Assembly: GCF_014196505.1 (NCBI RefSeq)
Contig: NZ_JACIDW010000001.1
Location: 310,001 to 374,000 of the forward strand
Direction: 5' to 3'
DNA length: 64,000 nucleotides
From: Rhizobium metallidurans
GTDB taxonomy: Bacteria; Pseudomonadota; Alphaproteobacteria; Rhizobiales; Rhizobiaceae
In this document: piece by piece, positions 36,995 through 44,554 of the stretch
How the letters are laid out: every line of letters begins with the position of its first letter
How positions within the stretch are numbered: position 1 is the first letter of the stretch
Made by a program: the position numbers and the translations under genes
The notes under the pieces: generated by a model
Seen by the model: only the letters and a program-made list of their open reading frames with translations
Told to the model about the DNA's origin: nothing
Database searches by the model: none

Positions 36995-37777
36995 ATGAAT
37001 GAACCGAAACTGAAGATCCAATCGCTCAACAAGTGGTACGGATCGGGCAAGCGAAGCGTTCACGCCCTCAGCGATATCGATCTGGAACTGGCGGACAACG
37101 AGTTCGTGTCGCTGGTCGGCGCCTCCGGTTGCGGCAAGAGCACGCTGCTTTCGATCGTCGCCGGCCTGCAGAAGTTCAATGACGGCGTGTTGCTGACCGA
37201 TGGCGCGCCGATCGTCGGCCCCGGTCTCGACCGTGGCGTCGTCTTTCAGTCCTACACGCTGCTCCCCTGGCTGACCGCGCAGCAGAACGTCGAGTTCGCC
37301 CTTCAGGCGGCGGGCTTGTCGGCTGCCGAGCGCAGGGAAGTCGCGCGACACCATATCAACCTGGTGAAGCTCGACCGTTTCGCCGATGCCTTCCCCTCGC
37401 AGCTTTCAGGCGGCATGAAGCAGCGCGTTGCCATCGCGCGCGCGCTGTCTTATCGACCGAAGATGCTCCTGATGGACGAGCCCTTCGGCGCGCTGGATGC
37501 GCTGACGCGCCATCAGATGCAGGAGTTGCTCACGCAGATCTGGGAAGAGCATCGCCTGACCGTGCTGTTCGTCACCCATGACGTCGAAGAGGCCGTCTAC
37601 CTTTCCGACCGCATCATTTCGATGAGCATCAATCCCGGCCGTATCAACGCCACCTTCCATGTCGGGCTGGCGCGACCGAGACATCAGGACATGATCTCGA
37701 CCTCGGACTTCATCTCCATCCAGAAGGAAGTGCTCGCGGCGATCCGAGCGGGTTCGCAGCAGGACGATGCGCTTTAG
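36995..37777 (+). CDS. ABC transporter ATP-binding protein, TauB/SsuB-like
   Basis: Cytoplasmic ATPase of 260 residues. It has Walker A GASGCGKSTLL, Q-loop VFQSYTLLPW, signature LSGGMKQRVAIARAL, Walker B MLLMDEPFGALDALTR and H-loop FVTHDVEEAVYLSDR, the pattern of nitrate/taurine ATPases. ATG 36995 is one base after the permease stop; the open frame from 36962 overlaps the permease. The stop overlaps the stop of the convergent dimethylformamidase-like gene. Confidence 0.92.
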   Translation: MNEPKLKIQSLNKWYGSGKRSVHALSDIDLELADNEFVSLVGASGCGKSTLLSIVAGLQKFNDGVLLTDGAPIVGPGLDRGVVFQSYTLLPWLTAQQNVEFALQAAGLSAAERREVARHHINLVKLDRFADAFPSQLSGGMKQRVAIARALSYRPKMLLMDEPFGALDALTRHQMQELLTQIWEEHRLTVLFVTHDVEEAVYLSDRIISMSINPGRINATFHVGLARPRHQDMISTSDFISIQKEVLAAIRAGSQQDDAL

Positions 37778-39783
37778 TCCGTAAACCGGCCGACAAGATT
37801 GAGCATGATGCGGCCGACATCATTGTCTTCTCCGGGTGCCGGTAGAGCACCGATCCAGGCGACGGAACTGGCGGAAAACACCAATCCGCCAGCCTCGTGC
37901 CGGTAGATCGTCATATCCGATCGCCGCATCGCGGCCCGCTCCGCTTCGCCATCGGCGAGCCAAAGGTCCGGGCGCACCTGAAAGCTGTCGTCGAAGCCAT
38001 CGGCGACCGCCAGCCGGACCAGATTAGCGGGCGTTTCTTCCGAGCGCAGTACCGCATCCACCTCATATCCCGCAGCACCGCCAAGCACGGTGCCGCTATC
38101 GCCGAAGGTCTCACCGACACCATCGAACAGCCACGCATATTCGGCGGCGTAGCTGCCCTCCAAGCGGCGATAGGGCCTCGATGCGCCGAAGCTCATGATC
38201 ACATAGGTTACGCCAACCAGCGCCTGGGGATGGTGGTTGCCGCGATCTTCCCAGTTTCCACCGGGTTCGCCCGTCATCGACAGATGCACCTCACCCGGTC
38301 GGCCGCTCCAGATATCGTTCTTGCCGCGCCGCAGTTCCATCTTGTCGCCGTCGAAGGCGACCACCCAGTAAAATCCGTTACCGCCAAGATAACCGAGACT
38401 ACCGCCGGAACCGAGATAGCGATCCAGGCCGTTCATCATCGCCGACGACCAGTATTCCGGATGACTGCCCGTCAACACCAGGCTATAGGGCGACAGGCTC
38501 TCCAAGCCTTCGTCGTGAAGATCGCGATCGGTCAATACGTCGACCGCGATGCCATTTCTCGCGTAGAATTTCAGCAGCTGCAGATCGACCGGGAGCAGAT
38601 GCGGCGAGTTCGAGAGCGGGTAATGATAGTCTTCCCTCAGCGTCGCGCGCGGTCGCCGGCTCGAGGTCAGGCTGACGCCACTGAGATCGCTGTGCGTGTC
38701 GTAGAGGCTGAGGAAATTGTTGTCGATCGCGAATAGATGCGCGCGATCGCTGCCATGCCAGGGGTAGCGATGCGGCGGTAGCTGCTCGTCGGCGTAGGCG
38801 AGATAGGTGGCGGTCGGCAGCAGCACCGCCACGTTCGACCGCGGCTCGCGTGGGCGCACGAAGAATGGCAGCCTCTCCACTCCGCGATCCGTCCCGATCT
38901 CGAGCGCATAGACGCCGGACCGTGCATCCTCAGGGATATTGACGGTCAGATCCGCCGCCCAGTCGAAGCCGCCGAAATCGTCGTCGTGCAGATGAATGGC
39001 ATCGAATTGATCGGCGGCCAGACGGGGATCGTGGACCTCGCCGGTAAAGCGCGGCGAGGCGACTGAAAATATCGGCGCATTGTGAACGATGATCGCCGGG
39101 CCGCCTTGCTGCACGGGTGAAATGCTGCCTACCGGGCCACGCGTGGGAAAGCGCCATTCCGTCTCGTGGTCGGCGCTGGTTAGCCGGATGCGGCCGAGTC
39201 TGGCATTCAAGGTCCGGCGCGAACGATCCGAGACGCCGCCGATGCAAATCGGTCCGGAGATATCCGCCGGGCCAAGCGGGATCGTGCGTTCCGCTACGAC
39301 CGGCTGGCCGGCACGCCTGACCTTGAAACCCATCGCGCTCAGCGAAAAAGAGATGTCGAGCTGATACCACCGCTCGTTACGGACATCGGCGACGGGATGG
39401 CTTTCACCGTCAACAACGGCAACCAGACCACCATCGGGCACCAGATTCAAGAGCAGCGGACCGATCGCGACGACCGGCTTCGTGCTCTCGTTCCTGGTGA
39501 AGAGAATTTCCAGGGACAGCTCGTAGACGTCAGACCGACGAGCCGCGGCCGGAATCTCGGCCCAGGAGCCGAGATCATATTCGCGGATGAAGAATGCGTC
39601 CGGATGCCTCTCAATCTCCCAATCGACCTCGACCGCTTCGTCGCGATCAAGCGTGACGACCCTGACGCTCGCATTCGGATCGGTGCAGGAAAGAAAAGCG
39701 CCCGTGGCGGAACCGGCCTTCACGCTCCAGGGTTCGATGAACCCCACGGCAGCCATTGCGTCGTGGTTCAATCGATTTCGCAT
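37774..39783 (-). CDS. N,N-dimethylformamidase large-subunit-like protein
   Basis: Protein of about 669 residues. An N-terminal beta-rich lectin-like region (IREYDLGSWAEIP, then the LGRIRLTSADHETEW area) is followed by a C-terminal DMFase catalytic-like domain with VLTGSHPEYWS and YLGGNGFYWV. The known DMFase iron site uses two Tyr and one Glu, and these blocks are the natural candidates. No small DMFase subunit is seen nearby. ATG 39783 (MRNRLNHDAM) is chosen; ATG 39828 is possible. It probably hydrolyses an amide imported by the convergent TauABC-type system. The substrate is unknown. Confidence 0.72.
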   Translation of the reverse strand: MRNRLNHDAMAAVGFIEPWSVKAGSATGAFLSCTDPNASVRVVTLDRDEAVEVDWEIERHPDAFFIREYDLGSWAEIPAAARRSDVYELSLEILFTRNESTKPVVAIGPLLLNLVPDGGLVAVVDGESHPVADVRNERWYQLDISFSLSAMGFKVRRAGQPVVAERTIPLGPADISGPICIGGVSDRSRRTLNARLGRIRLTSADHETEWRFPTRGPVGSISPVQQGGPAIIVHNAPIFSVASPRFTGEVHDPRLAADQFDAIHLHDDDFGGFDWAADLTVNIPEDARSGVYALEIGTDRGVERLPFFVRPREPRSNVAVLLPTATYLAYADEQLPPHRYPWHGSDRAHLFAIDNNFLSLYDTHSDLSGVSLTSSRRPRATLREDYHYPLSNSPHLLPVDLQLLKFYARNGIAVDVLTDRDLHDEGLESLSPYSLVLTGSHPEYWSSAMMNGLDRYLGSGGSLGYLGGNGFYWVVAFDGDKMELRRGKNDIWSGRPGEVHLSMTGEPGGNWEDRGNHHPQALVGVTYVIMSFGASRPYRRLEGSYAAEYAWLFDGVGETFGDSGTVLGGAAGYEVDAVLRSEETPANLVRLAVADGFDDSFQVRPDLWLADGEAERAAMRRSDMTIYRHEAGGLVFSASSVAWIGALPAPGEDNDVGRIMLNLVGRFTD

Positions 39784-39847
39784 GCCGATACCCCATGTTC
39801 CTGAATCGGGGCAGCGATCCGATGGCAACCCAGTTCTCAGGCGGAGT

Positions 39848-39861
39848 TTTGTCTATACATC
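39848..39861. promoter_or_regulatory. candidate HutC-like operator D (upstream of the DMFase-like gene)
   Basis: TTTGTCTATACATC matches the 14-bp palindrome at 10 positions and contains CTATACAT. It lies 65 nt before the DMFase-like start at 39783. It would link this minus-strand gene to the plus-strand cluster. Confidence 0.4.
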
Positions 39862-39999
39862 TTGGCGCGGTCAAGCGCGGTGGCAGCCGAGATATTCTCG
39901 CGATGCGTACCAAACCGACAGATTCTGGCCTGTTAACGACGCGCAATAGGCTATGAGCGCCTTGGTCGTATTCGCTTTCCCCGATGCGACCGAAACTTC

Positions 40000-40027
40000 A
40001 GCCTCGCACTCCGCGGGGCTTTTTCTT
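40000..40027 (+). terminator. Rho-independent terminator without an obvious upstream gene
   Basis: AGCCTCGC / GCGGGGCT stem (8 bp including one T-G pair), 5-nt loop, then TTTTCTTTG on the plus strand. No plus-strand coding gene ends here, so it may close a small RNA transcribed from about 39860-39990. The rest of 39829-40128 shows only operator D and this terminator. Confidence 0.6.
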
Positions 40028-40128
40028 TGTCCGTTGTTCACTCGCCAAGAGGGGGACAACCCGTTCAGCGCATTGAACTTTTTATCTCCCTAATGCACGA
40101 TATGCACAATGCGAGGGAGACTCACATA

Positions 40129-40356
40129 ATGCGTTCAGGCTTGGGGACGATCACGATCGTCGACGACGGGCATAACGGCCATGTTGCCTACGAAATGACC
40201 GAGAAAGACGGTCTCTTGTTTGCCGGCGAAGAATTGCTGCAGCGGGCGAAGTCCGCCAAGCGCGTTACTTTCCGACCGCTTGCCGCCGCGACCGAACACC
40301 GAATCCGCATCGGCAGCGTCGATGCGAGTTGCGCCAATTTCCTGATATTGACCTGA
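40129..40356 (+). CDS. small protein of unknown function
   Basis: A 75-residue protein (MRSGLGTITIVDDGHNGHVA...). ATG 40129 is chosen because GAGGGAG lies 9 nt upstream; the longer frame from 40027 lacks such a site. The acidic N-terminal half and basic C-terminal half show no signal peptide or membrane segment. I do not recognise a family. It faces the heme oxygenase gene. Confidence 0.5.
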   Translation: MRSGLGTITIVDDGHNGHVAYEMTEKDGLLFAGEELLQRAKSAKRVTFRPLAAATEHRIRIGSVDASCANFLILT

Positions 40357-40402
40357 TCGGTCTACGTTGCCACGCCGGCAGGACCAGTGAAACCCGACGA
40401 TC

Positions 40403-41017
40403 TTATTGCCTGGAGAAGGCAAGCTCCGCGAAATCGTAGACGCGCGCGAATGCGGCATCCGCCCCGGCGATGAGCGCCCGTTCCTCCTCAGCGCTCAGAT
40501 CGACTCCATCGAGCGCCGCGGTGAATGTACGCCAATGCAGGCCACGCCCTTCGGGCGCCCCGGCGAGATGGCGCGCTCCCATATTCTCGTCGAGACCGAG
40601 CTTGGCCGCGTATTTCAGAAGAAAGGCCGCGCCGAGATTGGAGCCTTCGATCACGTAGAGCCATCCCAAGGCCTCCGCAATCGCGACCTTGTCTCCGCTG
40701 GCGAATGTCGGAACACTCTCAGTTTGCGGCGTGTCTATGCCGAGATCGGCAAAGTCCTGCTCGATGAGTGCCAGTCTCCGGCGGCCGGCCAGATCCGGAA
40801 GCAGGGCATCGAGTTGCTCGTTGAAGAACAAGGCATCGAGATCCCGGTGAAACAGGTATTGCATCTGCAGGAGGCGAGCATAGCTCTGCCTGTCGGCGAA
40901 GGGATTGATCTGCATGATACGCTTGTCCAGACGCTCATGCGCTGCATGTGTTGCGGCCTTCAGTCGCTGGGTGCGCGTTTCCTCGGTCACCGGCAAGATT
41001 TCAGTCGCAATCGACAT
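40403..41017 (-). CDS. biliverdin-producing heme oxygenase (BphO/HemO-like)
   Basis: Soluble all-helical enzyme of 204 residues that opens heme to biliverdin, CO and iron. The proximal heme ligand is H27 in LKAATHAAHERLD, and the distal glycine-rich helix is LYVIEGSNLGAAFL, both characteristic of bacterial HO. It lies 99 nt downstream of the hybrid kinase gene on the same strand and not far from an iron-uptake receptor. Either chromophore supply or iron release from heme fits; no phytochrome gene is in the window. Confidence 0.87.
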   Translation of the reverse strand: MSIATEILPVTEETRTQRLKAATHAAHERLDKRIMQINPFADRQSYARLLQMQYLFHRDLDALFFNEQLDALLPDLAGRRRLALIEQDFADLGIDTPQTESVPTFASGDKVAIAEALGWLYVIEGSNLGAAFLLKYAAKLGLDENMGARHLAGAPEGRGLHWRTFTAALDGVDLSAEEERALIAGADAAFARVYDFAELAFSRQ

Positions 41018-41116
41018 TCAATTCAGTCCCTTCACTCAAATCCTGATCTTCGGTCCGGTCCAGCATTCACGCTTCGGCGAAAAGGCGATGATAACGACAA
41101 TGCTGGCCGGTCGCGC

Positions 41117-44053
41117 CTAGCGCCTCGTGGCCACGGCGCGCTCGACGGCCGACTTCAAATCCATTTCGGAATAGGGTTTCCGCAACAGAACCGCCTTGGG
41201 CGGCGCGCCGGCCGGCAGACTGTGCTCCCCTGTCGCGAACACGACGGCGATGTCAGGATGCTCGCGGAGCACGGCCGCGGCAAGATCGACGCCGTTGACA
41301 TCGGGCAACCCGATATCCGCCATCAGCACGTCGATCTCGTTGGCCCGCAGGAACTCGAGCGCCTCCGCTCCATCCGCCGCTTCCGTCACCTGATGCGCCA
41401 TGTCGAGCAGCATTTCGGCCGTGTTCGAGCGGATCAGGAAGTCGTCCTCGACGAGCAGAATACGCACGCCGACTGCCGCCACGGGCTGGTCGATCGGCGC
41501 CGCGCTTCGCGGCGAGGACACCTGGCTGATCTGCTTCTGGTTCGCGATGACGTGACGAAGCCGGCGCGCCAGCGCCTCCCTCGTATAGGGCTTCGATAGC
41601 AACTCGACGCCGGGGTCCAGCCTTCCGCCGTGAACGATCGAGTTCTCTGTGTAGCCCGAGGTGAAGAGCACGGCCACGCCGGGCAGCCGCTCCTTGGCGC
41701 GCCGCGCCATCTCGCTGCTTTTCAGCGGTCCGGGCATGACGACGTCGGTGAAGATCACGTCGATCTGCATGCCGCTTTCGATGACGTTCAATCCGGCCTG
41801 CGCATCCTTGGCGGTCAGAACGCTGTAGCCGAGATCGGACAGCGTCTCGACGACGATCGAACGCACTTCCTCGTCATCCTCGACCACCAGCACCGTTTCC
41901 GTACCGCCGACTACCGGCCCGCCATGCACGGTCACCTCGCGGTCCTCGTCAGCGACAGAACGCGGCAGGTAGATGCGTACCGTCGTTCCCTGATCGATTT
42001 CGCTGTAGATCTTCACATGTCCGCCCGATTGCTTGACGAAGCCGTAGACCATGGAAAGCCCAAGCCCGGTTCCCTTGCCTTCGGGCTTCGTCGAGAAGAA
42101 CGGCTCGAACACCTTGTTCAATATGTCCGGCGACATGCCCGTTCCGGTATCGGTGACCGCGAGCATGACATACTGGCCAGGCATGACCTCCTGATGGGCG
42201 CGCGCATATTCCTGGTCTAGCGCCGCGTTGCCCATCTCGATCGTCAGCTTACCGGAACCGTTCATCGCGTCGCGCGCGTTGATGGCAAGGTTGAGCAGCG
42301 CGTTTTCCACCTGCGTGGGATCGGCATAGGTGTTCCACAGCCCGCCGCTGGTGATCACCTCGATTTCGACCGCTTCTCCAAGCGAACGCCGCAGCAGGTC
42401 GTCCATTCCGCCGATGAAGCGCGCGATATTGATAACCCGGGGCTCCAGCGCCTGTCGGCGGCCGAAGGCGAGCAGCTGGCTGGCAAGCTTCGCGCCGCGA
42501 TTGACGCCGGCCAGCGCATTGGCCAGACGCCGCTCCGCCCGCTCGTTGCCCATCAGATCCTTCGACAGGAGTTGCAGGTTGCCGGAGACGACCTGCAGCA
42601 GATTGTTGAAATCATGCGCCACGCCGCCCGTCAGCTGGCCGATCGCTTCCATCTTCTGCGCCTGCTGCAGGGCGCGCTCGGTCTGGTGGCGCTCGGCGAT
42701 CTCGGCCTCGACCCTCGCCTCGAGGCTTTCGTTCAGCTGTCGCAACTGCTCCTCGGCCCGCACGCGGTGGCGAACCTGCCGCTCAAGGCTGGTGGCGTGG
42801 TCCTGCAGACTGGCCTCCGCCTCGCGCTGCTCGGTGATGTCTGTGTGAACGCCGACCCATTCCTCGATCTCACCGGAAGCGTCGAAGATCGGCACGCCGC
42901 GAATGGCGAAGGTTCGATAGACGCCATCGGCGCGCCGAACCCTGTGTTCGTGGACATAGGTCGCCTTCGCGGCGACCGCGGCCTTCCAGCTCTCGACCGA
43001 GCCGTCCTTGTCGTCCGGATGAACGGCCTCCGCCCAGCCATAATCCTGATAGCTCTCGAAGGGCTGCCCGGTCAGCGCGGACCATGCCGGCTGCTCACCC
43101 AGCATGCGTCCGTCGGCGGCGTTCGTCCAGATCACGCCGTGGACGGCGTTCACCGCCGCGCGGAAGCGGCCATTGCTCCGCTGCAAGGCGACTTCGGATC
43201 GCTTGCGATCCTCGATATCGATCATCACCACGTAGATGCCGTCGATCTCGCCGGTCGATGTGCGCCGGGGCACGTAGCGTATCTCGACATTGCGATGTGC
43301 CCCATCCGGCCGGACGATCGACGTGTCGGTGATGATGCGGTCGCCCGCCATCGCCTGCTCGACCAGGGAAAGACGTGCCTGGTAGCTCGTCTGACCGATC
43401 ACCTCGGACACGTGCTTGCCGACGACGTCGGCTGCGTCGAGGCCGAACCACTCCATGTAGCCCTGATTGGCGAAACGGTAGACATGGCCGCGATCGATGA
43501 AGCCCACGAGGATGGGAAGCGCATCCGTCAGCCGCTTCAGCTCCTCGCGGCTGTCCGCGAGCTCGGCCACCGCCTTCACCTTGTCGGTGTTTTCAAGCAC
43601 CGTGCAGAGGACACCGTTGACCTTGCCGTCGTCGTCATAGATCGGCGTGTAGAACAGGTCGAAGACGACTTCTTCCGGCACCCCGTGGCGATGCAACACC
43701 ATCGTCTGGTCGCGGTAGGACTGGACCTCGCCGCGAAAGCCGGCCTCGAGAATCTTGCTGTTCCAGTCCCAGATCTCCGGCCAGATGCCGGGGACGGTCG
43801 CGCCGAGCGCGCGCGGATGGTAGCTGCCGGCAATCTCCACGTAGCCGTCATTATAGATCATCACATGATCGTCGCCCCACATCAGCACCTGCGGGATCGG
43901 CGAATTGACGATCGAATTGACCTTGATTCTCAGGTTCTGCGGCCACTCGCTGATCGGGCCAAGCGAGGTTGCCGCCCAATCGAAACCGCGAACAAGTTCG
44001 CCGGTTTCGCCGCCGCCGATGGGCCAATGGCCGGACGTGAACTGATATGTCAT
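41117..44053 (-). CDS. hybrid PAS sensor histidine kinase with two receiver domains
   Basis: Signalling protein of 978 residues without membrane segments. Three PAS-like domains occupy about 25-155, 170-285 and 290-410 (WAEAVHPDDKDG is the third-PAS signature). A coiled linker leads to the HisKA helix with phospho-acceptor H480 in GGVAHDFNNLLQVV, and the HATPase has N-box LAINARDAM and G-boxes DTGTGMS and GKGTGLGLS. Two receivers follow, with phospho-acceptors D770 (IFTDVVMP) and D913 (LMADIGLP). No bilin GAF-PHY module is present. It is upstream of the heme oxygenase gene, possibly as one transcript. Confidence 0.9.
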   Translation of the reverse strand: MTYQFTSGHWPIGGGETGELVRGFDWAATSLGPISEWPQNLRIKVNSIVNSPIPQVLMWGDDHVMIYNDGYVEIAGSYHPRALGATVPGIWPEIWDWNSKILEAGFRGEVQSYRDQTMVLHRHGVPEEVVFDLFYTPIYDDDGKVNGVLCTVLENTDKVKAVAELADSREELKRLTDALPILVGFIDRGHVYRFANQGYMEWFGLDAADVVGKHVSEVIGQTSYQARLSLVEQAMAGDRIITDTSIVRPDGAHRNVEIRYVPRRTSTGEIDGIYVVMIDIEDRKRSEVALQRSNGRFRAAVNAVHGVIWTNAADGRMLGEQPAWSALTGQPFESYQDYGWAEAVHPDDKDGSVESWKAAVAAKATYVHEHRVRRADGVYRTFAIRGVPIFDASGEIEEWVGVHTDITEQREAEASLQDHATSLERQVRHRVRAEEQLRQLNESLEARVEAEIAERHQTERALQQAQKMEAIGQLTGGVAHDFNNLLQVVSGNLQLLSKDLMGNERAERRLANALAGVNRGAKLASQLLAFGRRQALEPRVINIARFIGGMDDLLRRSLGEAVEIEVITSGGLWNTYADPTQVENALLNLAINARDAMNGSGKLTIEMGNAALDQEYARAHQEVMPGQYVMLAVTDTGTGMSPDILNKVFEPFFSTKPEGKGTGLGLSMVYGFVKQSGGHVKIYSEIDQGTTVRIYLPRSVADEDREVTVHGGPVVGGTETVLVVEDDEEVRSIVVETLSDLGYSVLTAKDAQAGLNVIESGMQIDVIFTDVVMPGPLKSSEMARRAKERLPGVAVLFTSGYTENSIVHGGRLDPGVELLSKPYTREALARRLRHVIANQKQISQVSSPRSAAPIDQPVAAVGVRILLVEDDFLIRSNTAEMLLDMAHQVTEAADGAEALEFLRANEIDVLMADIGLPDVNGVDLAAAVLREHPDIAVVFATGEHSLPAGAPPKAVLLRKPYSEMDLKSAVERAVATRR

Positions 44054-44094
44054 AAAGCCACCAAGTGAACCAGAAATTCTCCTGTTTCATAGGC

Positions 44095-44112
44095 GACAGG
44101 ATTGGTCCTGTC
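44095..44112. repeat. perfect inverted repeat upstream of the hybrid kinase
   Basis: GACAGGA, TTGG, TCCTGTC, a 7-bp stem 42 nt upstream of the kinase start. It may be a leader hairpin of the kinase mRNA or an operator. Otherwise 44054-44302 shows no gene. Confidence 0.4.
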
Positions 44113-44302
44113 CATGGCGGGAAGCCAGAACAAGTGGCCGGACAGGCATCGATACGAAGAAGGCAAGACAACGGCCGCCGGCGTTGCAATTCGGTTGTCG
44201 CGCGCAGAAAAAAGACACGCGACGCGATCACCCGCTTTTTCATTTAAGTTGACGCTGCTATGGGAGCATGATGTCGTCCGTTAGAACGAGGAAACAGGCG
44301 AG

Positions 44303-44449
44303 ATGAGCGATAACGTCATCCAGTTCCGCAAGCCCGCGCCGCAAAAGACCCCGAAGCCGCCACGCCCATGGCTGCGCAAACTGATCTCGATCGTCGCGGT
44401 GATCGCGGCCTTTATCGCGGCCTGGATCTACTTCACGGTCGCTGGCTGA
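44303..44449 (+). CDS. 48-residue single-span membrane protein
   Basis: Short open frame MSDNVIQFRKPAPQKT..., a Pro/Lys-rich cytosolic head and one membrane segment (LISIVAVIAAFIAAWIYFTV) ending after two residues. GAGGAAACAGGCGAG precedes the ATG. Similar tail-anchored miniproteins are common in rhizobia, with no known role. It is too short for usual gene-finding cut-offs. It is followed by the bidirectional terminator at 44499-44536. Confidence 0.65.
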   Translation: MSDNVIQFRKPAPQKTPKPPRPWLRKLISIVAVIAAFIAAWIYFTVAG

Positions 44450-44498
44450 TCTGGCTATTGCGCGCGTCGCATGCGTGAAGCGGCCACATGGAAACGAC

Positions 44499-44536
44499 AA
44501 CGGCCGGAGAACGGGACAACCCGTTCTCCGGCCGTT
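44499..44536. terminator. bidirectional terminator
   Basis: A perfect 17-bp stem (AACGGCCGGAGAACGGG and its complement) with ACAA loop and TTTT on the plus side. It separates the 48-residue gene from the convergent TonB-receptor gene and can serve both. Confidence 0.8.
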
Positions 44537-44554
44537 TTCACGATCAAAGTAGAC

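Noticed and set aside
29350..37777. Naming the cluster as sulfopropanediol (DHPS) catabolism.
   Set aside because: HisD-like, SDR and zinc ADH plus a TauABC-type importer are suggestive, but the phosphotransferase and DMFase-like genes and the HutC-like regulator do not fit the known set, and no sulfite-releasing lyase is present.
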